This document shows positions 1-8,874 of a stretch of DNA of 64,000 bases, one piece after another (positions within the stretch are counted from its first letter, which is position 1; every line of letters begins with the position of its first letter). The position numbers and the translations under genes are program-made. This DNA is from Pelagibius sp964472095 (GTDB lineage: Bacteria > Pseudomonadota > Alphaproteobacteria > Kiloniellales > Kiloniellaceae). Below the pieces are notes generated by a model. That model worked only from the letters and a program-made list of their open reading frames with translations. It was not told the origin of the DNA and did no database searches. The stretch spans positions 75,502 through 139,501 of the forward strand of contig CAYYIV010000010.1 in assembly GCA_964472095.1 (NCBI GenBank). Reading direction: 5' to 3'.

Positions 1-1
1 G

Positions 2-511
2 CTCGACGAGAACGACAACGCCAACCGCATGGAGGCGGTACAGATCCTCTCGCGCTCAGAATACGTCGGCGCCGACGCTGAGGTCATCGCCAACTCGATG
101 ACCGGCACCTTCGAATACGAGAAGGGCGACAAGCGCGAGGTGCCGGACTTCAACGTCTTCTATCGCTACTTCGCGACCTATCCCTACTACTCCGACGCGG
201 TCTGGTACCTGACGCAGATGCGCCGCTGGGGCCAGATCACCGAGCAGAAGTCTGACGACTGGTACCTCGACGTCGCCCAGCAGGTCTATCGTCCGGACAT
301 CTACCTGAAGGCCGCCCGCCTGCTGGTCGAGGACGGCCATGTGCCGGAGGCGGACTTCCCCTGGGACAGCAACGGCTTTCGCGCGCCGCAGAACGAGTTC
401 ATCGACGGCATCACCTTCGACGGCCGCAAGCCCAATGCCTACCTGGACCTTTTCCCGATCGGCCTGAAGGGTCCCCAGAAAGTCGAACAGAACCTGGTGG
501 TGGGCGGCTGA
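2..511 (+). CDS. nrtA: nitrate ABC transporter substrate-binding protein, C-terminal part (5' end outside window)
   Basis: The reading frame is open from the window edge, so only the last 169 residues are visible; no start can be assigned. The fragment resembles the C-terminal lobe of NrtA/CmpA-type periplasmic nitrate-binding proteins, with a Tyr/Trp-rich stretch (FYRYFATYPYYSDAVWYL) and the segment FIDGITFDGRKPNAYLDLF near the end. It would bind nitrate, and perhaps nitrite, in the periplasm and deliver it to the permease encoded 45 bp downstream. Position immediately before nrtB, the fused ATPase and the nitrite/nitrate reductases makes the nitrate assignment firm at family level; substrate preference within the NrtA/CmpA family (nitrate versus bicarbonate) rests on context. 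Confidence 0.9.
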   Translation, partial: LDENDNANRMEAVQILSRSEYVGADAEVIANSMTGTFEYEKGDKREVPDFNVFYRYFATYPYYSDAVWYLTQMRRWGQITEQKSDDWYLDVAQQVYRPDIYLKAARLLVEDGHVPEADFPWDSNGFRAPQNEFIDGITFDGRKPNAYLDLFPIGLKGPQKVEQNLVVGG

Positions 512-556
512 CCGCCGCTCCCGCCCCTCGATCGCCTGCGTGAGGAGAAATCGCAA

Positions 557-1651
557 ATGACGGCCACCGATATCGACAGCGCCGCCGGCATGACCGGAGC
601 GGAGACCGCCGCCGAACGGCGCGCAAAGGTCTTCGCCCTGATCGGCAAGCTCGACCTCTACCTGAATCTCGTCGCGCTGGGCTGGCTGACGCCGCTGCTG
701 AAGATCGCCGCCGGGGAGCAGCCGCGCCATCACCTGAAGGAGATCTGGCGCGGCTTGGTGCTGCCGCTGCTCGGCATCGGCCTCTTCCTGGCGGCCTGGG
801 CGCAGACGGCGCCGCTGGTGAACACCTCGCTCGGCGCCATTCCCGGGCCGGCCCAGGTCTGGGAGCAGGTCGAGATCCTCTATGCGGACCACCAGCGCGA
901 GCGCGAGAAGCAAGCGGCATTCTACGAGCGTCAGGACCAGCGCAACGACAAGCTGATCGCCGAAGGCAAGGCCGGAGAAGTGAAGCACCGCAGCTTCACC
1001 GGCAAGCCGACATACCTCGACCAGATCGTCACCTCGCTGGAGACCGTGGCCATGGGCTTCCTCATCGCCACCCTGGTGGCGGTGCCTCTGGGCATCGTCT
1101 GCGGGCTCTCCGCCGGCGTCAACGCGGCTCTCAACCCGCTGATCCAGATTTTCAAGCCGGTGTCGCCGCTGGCCTGGTTGCCGCTGGTCACCATGGTCGT
1201 CTCGGCCCTGATGAGCAGCAGCGACGGCTTCTTCGCCAAGTCCTTCATCGTCTCGGCGGTGACGGTGACGCTCTGTTCGCTGTGGCCGACGCTGATCAAC
1301 ACCGCGCATGGGGTGTCCTCCATCGACAGGGACCTGATGAACGTCGGGCGCGTCCTGAAACTCTCCTGGAGCAGCACGATCTTCAAGGTCGTGCTGCCTT
1401 CGGCTCTGCCGCTCATCTTTACCGGTCTGCGCCTGTCGCTGGGCGTCGGCTGGATGGTGCTGATCGCCGCCGAGATGCTGGCGCAGAACCCCGGTCTCGG
1501 GAAGTTCGTCTGGGACGAGTTCCAGAACGGCTCCTCCTCCTCGCTCGCAAAGATCATGGTGGCGGTGCTCACCATCGGCCTCATCGGCGTCCTGCTCGAC
1601 CGCATGATGCTCGCCCTGCAGACCATGTTCACCTACTCGGCCACCCGCTAG
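557..1651 (+). CDS. nrtB: nitrate ABC transporter permease
   Basis: A 364-residue inner-membrane permease of the NrtB/SsuC type. A cytoplasmic N-terminal stretch precedes the first membrane segment (LVLPLLGIGLFLAAWA). A long charged insert with many Arg/Glu/Lys follows, and then the five-helix permease core (from about residue 155) with the EAA-type loop near LKLSWSSTIFKVVLPSALP. The ATG has a strong upstream ribosome-binding site (GAGGAG). It sits between the NrtA fragment and the ATPase with 13 bp to the next gene, so it belongs to the nitrate operon. It would form the membrane channel of the transporter as a homodimer. Confidence 0.92.
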   Translation: MTATDIDSAAGMTGAETAAERRAKVFALIGKLDLYLNLVALGWLTPLLKIAAGEQPRHHLKEIWRGLVLPLLGIGLFLAAWAQTAPLVNTSLGAIPGPAQVWEQVEILYADHQREREKQAAFYERQDQRNDKLIAEGKAGEVKHRSFTGKPTYLDQIVTSLETVAMGFLIATLVAVPLGIVCGLSAGVNAALNPLIQIFKPVSPLAWLPLVTMVVSALMSSSDGFFAKSFIVSAVTVTLCSLWPTLINTAHGVSSIDRDLMNVGRVLKLSWSSTIFKVVLPSALPLIFTGLRLSLGVGWMVLIAAEMLAQNPGLGKFVWDEFQNGSSSSLAKIMVAVLTIGLIGVLLDRMMLALQTMFTYSATR

Positions 1652-1664
1652 GAGGATCCGCGCC

Positions 1665-3377
1665 ATGGCGTTTCTCGAACTGAAGGGTGTCTGCAAGGCC
1701 TACGGCGAGGGCAGCGGACGCACCGCCGTGCTGAAGGACATCAACCTGTCGGTGGCGGAGGGCGAATTCGTCGCCATCGTCGGCTTCTCCGGCTCCGGCA
1801 AGACCACGCTGATCTCCGCCATCGCCGGCCTCATCGCACCGGATGCGGGCGAGGTGCTGCTGAAGGGGGTGCCGGTCGCCGGCCCGGGGCCGGACCGCGG
1901 CGTGGTCTTCCAGAGCTATTCCCTGATGCCCTGGCTGACGGTCTACGGCAACGTGGCCTTGGCGGTGAATTCCGCTTTCAAGGGACAGTCGCGGGCCGCC
2001 CGCGAAGAACGCGTGCGCCACTACATCGACATGGTCGGCCTCACCCCCGCGATCGACCGTCGCCCGGCGGAACTCTCCGGCGGCATGCGCCAGCGCGTGG
2101 CGGTCGCCCGCGCGCTGGCCATGAGCCCGGAGATCCTGCTGCTCGACGAGCCGCTCTCCGCCCTCGACGCGCTGACCCGCGCCAAGCTGCAGGACGAGAT
2201 CGAGCGCATCTGGGAGGACGACCGCAAGACGGTGATCCTGATCACCAACGACGTCGACGAGGCCCTGCTGCTGGCGGACCGCATCGTGCCCTTGAAGCCG
2301 GGTCCGGATGCCACCTTCGGACCGGCCTTCAAGGTCGACCTGCCGCGTCCGCGCGACCGCGCCGCCATGAACCACGACGAGGCCTTCAAGAAGCTGCGCG
2401 GCGAGGTGACCCAGTATCTCATGGGCGTCGGCATGGAACGCGGCAGCGAATCGGGTGAGACAGTCGCCCTGCCGAAGGTGGTGCCGATTACCCAGAGCGA
2501 CCCGCCACCGCCGGCCTACCGCGACGCCCGGCAGTCGCCGATCGAGCGCGGCTACGTCGAGTTTTTCCGCCTGCAGAAGGTCTATCCGACGCCCAAGGGG
2601 CCGCTGACCGTGGTCGAGTCGTTCGACCTGAAGATGCGCCAGGGCGAGTTCGTCTCCCTGATCGGCCACTCCGGCTGCGGCAAGTCGACAGTACTGTCGA
2701 TGACCGCCGGCCTCACGTCGATCTCCGGGGGCGGCATCGTGCTCGACGGCAAGGAGGTGAGCGACGCCGGCCCTGACCGCGCCGTGGTGTTCCAGGCGCC
2801 CTCGCTGATGCCCTGGCTCACCGCGCGCGAGAACGTGGCTCTCGGCGTCGACCGGGTCTATCCCCACGCCAGCGCGGGGGAGCGCCGCGACGTCGTCGAA
2901 TACTACCTGGCGCGCGTCGGCCTCGGTGATGCCATGGACAAGTCGGCGGCCGAGCTCTCAAACGGCATGAAGCAGCGCGTCGGCATCGCTCGCGCCTTCG
3001 CCCTCTCGCCCAAGCTGCTGCTGCTCGACGAGCCCTTTGGCATGCTCGACAGCCTGACCCGCTGGGAGCTGCAGGAGGTGCTGATGGACGTCTGGCGGCG
3101 CACCGAGGTGACGGCAGTCTGCGTCACCCACGACGTCGACGAGGCCATCCTGCTCGGCGACCGCGTCGTCATGATGACCAACGGCCCGCGGGCAACCATC
3201 GGCAACGTCATGCAGGTGGACATCCCGCGGCCGCGCACCCGCAAGGCGCTGCTGGACCACCCGCAGTACTATGCCTACCGCGAGGAACTACTCGACTTCC
3301 TGGAAGCTTATGAAGGCGGCGCCAAGCCCACCCCGAAACTGGCAGAGGACAGTGACGACACGGAGGAGGCGGCCTGA
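1665..3377 (+). CDS. nitrate ABC transporter, fused tandem ATPase (NrtC/NrtD-like)
   Basis: A 570-residue protein carrying two complete ABC ATPase domains in one chain. Domain 1 has Walker A GFSGSGKT at residues 40-47 and signature LSGGMRQR; domain 2 has Walker A GHSGCGKS and signature LSNGMKQR. Cyanobacterial systems use separate NrtC and NrtD, so one polypeptide here does both jobs. The two ATP sites look unequal: domain 1 has Asn where the switch histidine should be (LITNDVDEA), while domain 2 keeps it (VTHDVDEA) but has Asn for Gly in its signature. There is no NrtA-like C-terminal sensor domain as in cyanobacterial NrtC. The stop overlaps the nirB start (TGATG), indicating translational coupling. 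Confidence 0.92.
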   Translation: MAFLELKGVCKAYGEGSGRTAVLKDINLSVAEGEFVAIVGFSGSGKTTLISAIAGLIAPDAGEVLLKGVPVAGPGPDRGVVFQSYSLMPWLTVYGNVALAVNSAFKGQSRAAREERVRHYIDMVGLTPAIDRRPAELSGGMRQRVAVARALAMSPEILLLDEPLSALDALTRAKLQDEIERIWEDDRKTVILITNDVDEALLLADRIVPLKPGPDATFGPAFKVDLPRPRDRAAMNHDEAFKKLRGEVTQYLMGVGMERGSESGETVALPKVVPITQSDPPPPAYRDARQSPIERGYVEFFRLQKVYPTPKGPLTVVESFDLKMRQGEFVSLIGHSGCGKSTVLSMTAGLTSISGGGIVLDGKEVSDAGPDRAVVFQAPSLMPWLTARENVALGVDRVYPHASAGERRDVVEYYLARVGLGDAMDKSAAELSNGMKQRVGIARAFALSPKLLLLDEPFGMLDSLTRWELQEVLMDVWRRTEVTAVCVTHDVDEAILLGDRVVMMTNGPRATIGNVMQVDIPRPRTRKALLDHPQYYAYREELLDFLEAYEGGAKPTPKLAEDSDDTEEAA

Positions 3378-5833
3378 TGGGCGCGACCAAGCAGCGGCTG
3401 GTCGTGGTCGGCAACGGTATGGCCGCCGGCCGCGTGGTGGAGCAGCTGGCGACCAAGTCGCCGGGCCTCTACGACATCACCATCTTCGGCGCCGAGCCGA
3501 GGGTGAACTATGACCGCATCATGCTTTCGCCGGTGCTTTCCGGTGAAAAGAAATATGACGACATCGTCATCCACGATGACGCCTGGTACGAGCGCCACGG
3601 TGTCACCCTGCTGAAGGGCAGGATGGTCACCGCGATCGATCGTGCCAAGAAGCTGGTGCGCAGCGCCGATGGAGTCGAGGTCGCTTACGACAAGCTGTTG
3701 ATCGCCACCGGGTCCAGTCCCTTCGTCCTTCCGGTGCCTGGCGCCGACCTGCCGGAGGTGCTGACCTACCGCGACCAGGGCGATGTGGAGAAGATGCTGC
3801 AGGCAGCGGCCAGGGGCGGTCATGCGGTGGTGATCGGCGGCGGCCTGCTTGGCCTCGAGGCTGCGGCGGGCCTCAAGGCGCGCGGCATGGCGGTGACCGT
3901 GCTGCACCTCATGCCGACGCTGATGGAGCGCCAGCTCGACCCCAGCGCCGGCTACCTGCTGGAGCGCGCGGTGGAGGCGCGGGGCATCCGCGTCATCACC
4001 CGTGCCAACACCCAAGCGATCCTCGGCGAAACCCGCGTCACCGCCGTGCGTCTCGACGACGGGCGGGAGCTGCCGGCCGACTTGGTGGTCATGGCCGCCG
4101 GCATCCGGCCCAATGCCGCGCTCGCCAAAGAGGCCGGCCTGACGGTCAACCGCGGCGTGGTGGTCGATGACCACATGGCGACCGACGATCCCGACGTCTT
4201 CGCGGTCGGCGAGTGCGTCGAGCACCGCGGCGTCTGCTATGGCCTGGTGGCGCCGCTCTACGAGATGGCCAAGGTGCTGGCCGCGGGCCTGGCCGGCAAC
4301 CCCACGGCGCGCTACAGCGGCATCGCCATCTCGACCAAGTTGAAAGTCACGGGCATCGATCTCTTCTCCGCCGGTGACTTCGCCGAGGGCGAGGGGCGCG
4401 AGGAGATCGTGCTGCGCGATCCCGCCCGCAACGTCTACCGGCGCCTTATCCTCGCGGACAACCGCATCGTCGGCACGGTGCTCTATGGTGACACTGGCGA
4501 CAGCGCCTGGTTCTTCCAGCTGCTGAAGGACGGCAGCGACGTCAGCGCGCTGCGCGACACCCTGATCTTCGGGCCGGCCTATGCGGGAGGGTCCCCGCTG
4601 GACCCTACGGCGGCCGTTGCAGCGCTGCCGGCTGAGGCAGAGATTTGCGGCTGCAACGGCGTCTGCAAGGCAACCATCGTCGCCGCCATCGCCGAGGACG
4701 GACACAGCAGCCTCGATGCCCTGCGCGCACATACCAAGGCCTCGAGTTCCTGCGGCTCCTGCAGTGGCCTGGTCGAGCAGCTGCTCGAGCTGACACTGGG
4801 CGAGGGCTACCAGCGCAACGCGGTGCAGCCGATCTGCGGCTGCACCGACCACGACCACGACGAACTGCGCCGCCTCATCGTCGCCCACGAGCTGCGCTCG
4901 ATGCCGGCGGTTATGCAGCAGCTCGGCTGGAAGACCTCCTGCGGCTGTGCCAAGTGCCGGCCGGCGCTGAACTACTATCTGCTGGCGGCCTGGCCAGGCG
5001 AGTACCAGGACGACAGCCAGTCGCGCTTCATCAACGAGCGTGTGCACGCCAACATCCAGAAGGACGGCACCTATTCGGTGGTGCCGCGCATGTGGGGCGG
5101 CCTGACCACGCCGGCGGAGCTGCGCGCCATCGCCGAGGTGGCGGAGAAGTTCGCCATTCCGACGGTGAAGGTGACCGGCGGCCAGCGCATCGACCTGCTC
5201 GGCGTGAAGAAGGAGGACCTGCCTGCCGTCTGGGCCGACCTCAACGCCGCGGGCATGGTCTCCGGCCACGCCTACGGAAAGTCCCTGCGTACGGTGAAGA
5301 CCTGCGTCGGCACCGACTGGTGCCGCTTCGGCACGCAGGACTCGACGGGCCTCGGCGTCAGGCTCGAGAAGTTCCTCTGGGGCTCATGGACGCCGCACAA
5401 GGTGAAGCTGGCGGTTTCCGGTTGCCCGCGCAATTGCGCCGAGGCGACCTGCAAAGATATCGGCGTGGTCTGTGTCGACTCCGGTTACGAGCTGCATTTC
5501 GCCGGTGCCGCCGGCATGCACGTGAAGGGCACCGAGCTGCTCTGCACGGTGAGCAGCGAAGAGGAAGCGCTCGAATACTGCGGGGCGCTGCTGCAGCTCT
5601 ACCGCGAGCAGGGCCGCTACCTGGAACGGGTCTACAAGTGGGCCGCCAGGGTCGGTGTCGAGACCGTGCGTGCGCAGGTCGTCGAGGATCGCGCGCGACG
5701 GCAGGCGCTCTTCGCCCGCTTCGTCTATTCGCAGAAGTTCTCGCAGAGCGATCCCTGGGCCGAACGGGTGCAGGGGCGCGATGCCCATGAGTTCAAGCCC
5801 TTGGCGGAACTCAGCCTGGAGGATGTGGCGTGA
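3377..5833 (+). CDS. nirB: assimilatory nitrite reductase [NAD(P)H], large subunit
   Basis: This 818-residue protein matches the usual NirB length and reduces nitrite to ammonium with six electrons from NADH. In order it has: an FAD-binding N-terminus (GNGMAAG, residues 12-18); an NAD-binding GGGLLG near residue 155; two cysteine-rich BFD-type [2Fe-2S] segments (ICGCNGVCK near 422, and ICGCTDHDHDE with SCGCAKC further on); and the sulfite/nitrite reductase domain. The siroheme/[4Fe-4S] ligands are present as TCVGTDWC (about 641-648) and SGCPRNC (about 681-687). It overlaps the ATPase stop and the nirD start. Siroheme is supplied by cysG in the same operon. Confidence 0.96.
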   Translation: MGATKQRLVVVGNGMAAGRVVEQLATKSPGLYDITIFGAEPRVNYDRIMLSPVLSGEKKYDDIVIHDDAWYERHGVTLLKGRMVTAIDRAKKLVRSADGVEVAYDKLLIATGSSPFVLPVPGADLPEVLTYRDQGDVEKMLQAAARGGHAVVIGGGLLGLEAAAGLKARGMAVTVLHLMPTLMERQLDPSAGYLLERAVEARGIRVITRANTQAILGETRVTAVRLDDGRELPADLVVMAAGIRPNAALAKEAGLTVNRGVVVDDHMATDDPDVFAVGECVEHRGVCYGLVAPLYEMAKVLAAGLAGNPTARYSGIAISTKLKVTGIDLFSAGDFAEGEGREEIVLRDPARNVYRRLILADNRIVGTVLYGDTGDSAWFFQLLKDGSDVSALRDTLIFGPAYAGGSPLDPTAAVAALPAEAEICGCNGVCKATIVAAIAEDGHSSLDALRAHTKASSSCGSCSGLVEQLLELTLGEGYQRNAVQPICGCTDHDHDELRRLIVAHELRSMPAVMQQLGWKTSCGCAKCRPALNYYLLAAWPGEYQDDSQSRFINERVHANIQKDGTYSVVPRMWGGLTTPAELRAIAEVAEKFAIPTVKVTGGQRIDLLGVKKEDLPAVWADLNAAGMVSGHAYGKSLRTVKTCVGTDWCRFGTQDSTGLGVRLEKFLWGSWTPHKVKLAVSGCPRNCAEATCKDIGVVCVDSGYELHFAGAAGMHVKGTELLCTVSSEEEALEYCGALLQLYREQGRYLERVYKWAARVGVETVRAQVVEDRARRQALFARFVYSQKFSQSDPWAERVQGRDAHEFKPLAELSLEDVA

Positions 5834-6177
5834 TGGACATGATGGTCAGCCGCTGGGTCGATGTCGGACGGCTAGACGACGTACCGCGCCGCGGCGCGCG
5901 AGTGGTGAAGACGCCCTTCGGCTGCATCGCTGTGTTCCGCACCGAAGCCGACGAAGTCTTCGCCCTCGATGACCGCTGCCCGCACAAGGGCGGGCCGCTC
6001 AGCCAGGGCATCGTGCACGACCGCTCGGTCACCTGCCCGCTGCACAATTGGGTGATCGACCTGGCCAGCGGCGAGGCCAGGGGCGCAGACGAAGGCCGCG
6101 TCGCCACCCTGCCGCTGCGCTGCGAGGACGGGCGTCTGCTGCTCGACCTGGCCGTGATGGCCAGCCGGGCGGCGTGA
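5833..6177 (+). CDS. nirD: nitrite reductase [NAD(P)H], small subunit (Rieske type)
   Basis: A 114-residue Rieske-type protein, the small subunit of NADH nitrite reductase. Unlike some NirD proteins that have lost cluster ligands, this one keeps both Rieske boxes: CPHKGG and CPLHNW, giving the Cys-x-His and Cys-x2-His ligands. The ATG at 5833 overlaps the nirB stop as TGATG, the same junction used between the ATPase gene and nirB, so I prefer it over the GTG three bases upstream; two further ATGs follow within 10 bp. It lies between nirB and nasA with 9 bp to the latter. Confidence 0.93.
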   Translation: MDMMVSRWVDVGRLDDVPRRGARVVKTPFGCIAVFRTEADEVFALDDRCPHKGGPLSQGIVHDRSVTCPLHNWVIDLASGEARGADEGRVATLPLRCEDGRLLLDLAVMASRAA

Positions 6178-6186
6178 GGTCCGGCC

Positions 6187-8874
6187 ATGCCCGACGGCTT
6201 CGCCCTTAAGAAGACCCGCACCACCTGCCCCTACTGCGGCGTGGGCTGCGGCATCCTGGCCAGCGACAACGGCGACGGCCAGGTGCTGATCTCTGGCGAT
6301 CCCGACCATCCGGCCAACCGCGGCCGCCTCTGCGGCAAGGGAGCGGCGCTGGCTGAAACGCTGGGGCTCGACGGCCGCCTGCTGTCACCGCGGGTCGGCG
6401 GCAAGGCCGTCGGCTGGGACCAGGCCATCGCGAAGGTCGCTGAGGGCTTCGGCAAGGCCATCGCCGAACACGGCCCTGACTCGGTCGCTTTCTACGTCTC
6501 GGGTCAGTTGCTGACCGAGGACTACTACGTCGCCAACAAGCTGATGAAGGGTTTCATCGGCTCGGCCAATATCGACACCAACTCGCGGCTCTGCATGGCC
6601 TCCTCGGTCGCCGGCCATCGCCGCGCCTTCGGCAGCGACACCGTACCCGGCTGCTATGAGGACCTCGACGAGGCCGACCTGGTGGTCGCTGTCGGCAGCA
6701 ATTTCGCCTGGTGCCACCCGGTGCTGGCGCAGCGCCTGGCCGATGCGAAGGCCAGGCGGCCGGAGATGCGCATCGTGCTGGTCGATCCGCGGCGCAGCGC
6801 CAGCGCCGAGCTGGCCGATGTTCATCTCGCCGTGAAGCCCGACTCCGACGTGGCTCTCTTCAACGGCCTGCTGCGCTGGCTGCAGGAAAGCGGAGGCGCC
6901 GACGACGACTACGTATCGCGCCACACCAGCGGTCTCGACGAGGCCTTGGCGGCGGCGAAGCAGACCAGCCTGGGGGAGACCGCCCGGCTGACCGCGCTCG
7001 GTCTAGCCGAGCTGATCGCCTTCTACCGCCTCTTCGCAGCGCGGCCGAAGGTGGTGACGCTCTATTCCCAGGGTGTCAACCAGTCGGAAAGCGGCACCGA
7101 CAAGGTGAACGCCATCCTCAACTGCCACCTGCTCACGGGGCGCATCGGCAAGCCGGGCATGGGTCCTTTCTCCCTGACCGGTCAGCCCAACGCCATGGGC
7201 GGGCGCGAGGTCGGCGGTCTCGCCAACCAGCTGGCCTGTCACCTGGAGATCGAGGACCCGGCGCACCGTGCGCTGCTACAGGAATTCTGGCAGGCACCGG
7301 CGATGCCCGATGCGTCCGGCCTCAAGGCCGTCGAGCTGTTCGATGCCGTGGCCGAAGGCCGCATCAAGGCGCTATGGATCATGGCGACCAACCCGGCGGT
7401 CAGTCTGCCGGGTAGCGATCGCGTGCGTGAGGCGATCCGCAACTGCCCCTTCGTGGTGGTCTCCGACGTCGAGCGCCACACCGACACGACCGAACTCGCC
7501 GACGTGCTGCTGCCGGCCGCCGCCTGGGGCGAGAAGGATGGCACGGTGACCAACTCTGAACGCCGCATCTCGCGCCAGCGCGCCTTCCTGGCGCCGGCGG
7601 GCGAGGCGCGGCCGGACTGGCGGATTGTCTGCGACGTGGCAGCGGCCATGGGCTGGGGCAGGGCCTTCGACTATGCCTCACCCTGGGAGATCTTCCGCGA
7701 GTACGCGGCGCTGACCGCTGCAGGCAACGACGGTAGCCGTGATCTCGACCTCTCCGGCTGTCTCGACTGGCAGGCGGCCGACTACGAGGCGCTGCAGCCC
7801 TTCCAGTGGCCGCTGGCGGCCGGCGGCTATGCTGCACAGGGCCGCAAGCGCTTCTTCGCCGAAGGCGGCTTCTACACCGCGGATCGCCGGGCGCGCTTTG
7901 TCGCGGTGACTCCGCCGGCAGTGCGGTTGGAGGAAGCGGCGCTGCCCTTCCTGCTCAACACCGGACGGGTGCGCGACCAGTGGCACAGCATGACCCGCAG
8001 CGGCCGCTCGCCGCGCCTGGCGCAGCACGTCGCCGAGCCCTTCGTGGAGATGCATCCGGCCGATGCGGCAGCCATCGGAGTCACCGCGGCGGGCCTGGTG
8101 AAGCTCTTCAATCATCGTGGCAGCTTCCTGGCGCGGGCGGTGGTCACCGAACGGCAGCAGCAGGGCCATCTCTTCGCACCAATGCACTGGAGCGGCCAGA
8201 CCGCGAGCCACGGCCGGATCGACGCCTTGGTGTCCCGGCGCCGCGATCCGCATTCGGGCCAGCCGGCGCTGAAGATGACGCGGGTACGCGCGGAAGCCTT
8301 CCCGCTCGCTTGGTACGGTTTTGCCGTGGTCGCCCGCAGGCCGCAGACCATCGCCGCCGACTACTGGGCGCTGGCACGCATTGCCAGCGGCTTTCGCCTA
8401 GAGTTGGGTGGCCGCAAGGCGTCGGCGGACTGGCCGGGCTTCGCAAGGGAGCTTTTCGGGCTTGCCGGGGAAGAGGCGATCGAGTTCCTCGCCTACGGCG
8501 ATGCCAAGAGGGGCCGTTTCCGCTTCGCCGCCTTCTCCGCGGGCCGCCCGCTCGGCGTGCTCTACCTGGCGGCGGAGCCGGTCGAAGCCTCGCGTGCCTG
8601 GGTCTGCCGGCAGTTCGATGCCGGGCTGCTGGATTGTGCCGGGCGCCGCGGCTTGCTGGCGGGCCGCGCCTCCGAGGGTGGCGCCGACCCCGGTCCCATC
8701 GTCTGCTCCTGCTTTGCCGTTGGCCGCAACCAGATCCTCGCCGCCCTCGGAGCCGGCAAGGCACGCAGCCTGGAGGACGTCGGCACGGCGACCTCCGCCG
8801 GCAGCAACTGCGGCTCCTGCCGGGCCGAGATCCAGGGATTGATCGACCATGCCGCTGTCCAACCCACCCTCTGA
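6187..8874 (+). CDS. nasA: assimilatory nitrate reductase, catalytic subunit with C-terminal BFD domain
   Basis: An 895-residue molybdopterin oxidoreductase that reduces nitrate to nitrite in the cytoplasm. The N-terminal [4Fe-4S] site is formed by C14, C17, C21 and C49 (TCPYCGVGC, then RLCGKG). Cys136 in NSRLCMASS is the expected molybdenum ligand of Nas/Nap enzymes. A C-terminal BFD-type [2Fe-2S] domain is present with C840, C842, C875 and C878 (IVCSC, NCGSC), as in longer NasA forms that accept electrons through an extra cluster. No separate NasB-type FAD reductase is in the window, so the electron donor is unclear. The gene overlaps cysG by 26 bp. Confidence 0.95.
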   Translation: MPDGFALKKTRTTCPYCGVGCGILASDNGDGQVLISGDPDHPANRGRLCGKGAALAETLGLDGRLLSPRVGGKAVGWDQAIAKVAEGFGKAIAEHGPDSVAFYVSGQLLTEDYYVANKLMKGFIGSANIDTNSRLCMASSVAGHRRAFGSDTVPGCYEDLDEADLVVAVGSNFAWCHPVLAQRLADAKARRPEMRIVLVDPRRSASAELADVHLAVKPDSDVALFNGLLRWLQESGGADDDYVSRHTSGLDEALAAAKQTSLGETARLTALGLAELIAFYRLFAARPKVVTLYSQGVNQSESGTDKVNAILNCHLLTGRIGKPGMGPFSLTGQPNAMGGREVGGLANQLACHLEIEDPAHRALLQEFWQAPAMPDASGLKAVELFDAVAEGRIKALWIMATNPAVSLPGSDRVREAIRNCPFVVVSDVERHTDTTELADVLLPAAAWGEKDGTVTNSERRISRQRAFLAPAGEARPDWRIVCDVAAAMGWGRAFDYASPWEIFREYAALTAAGNDGSRDLDLSGCLDWQAADYEALQPFQWPLAAGGYAAQGRKRFFAEGGFYTADRRARFVAVTPPAVRLEEAALPFLLNTGRVRDQWHSMTRSGRSPRLAQHVAEPFVEMHPADAAAIGVTAAGLVKLFNHRGSFLARAVVTERQQQGHLFAPMHWSGQTASHGRIDALVSRRRDPHSGQPALKMTRVRAEAFPLAWYGFAVVARRPQTIAADYWALARIASGFRLELGGRKASADWPGFARELFGLAGEEAIEFLAYGDAKRGRFRFAAFSAGRPLGVLYLAAEPVEASRAWVCRQFDAGLLDCAGRRGLLAGRASEGGADPGPIVCSCFAVGRNQILAALGAGKARSLEDVGTATSAGSNCGSCRAEIQGLIDHAAVQPTL

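Noticed and set aside
3308..5269. Long minus-strand open frame (653 codons) opposite nirB
   Set aside because: Low-complexity His/Ala/Gly/Asp composition typical of antisense frames; nirB on the plus strand has all cofactor motifs.
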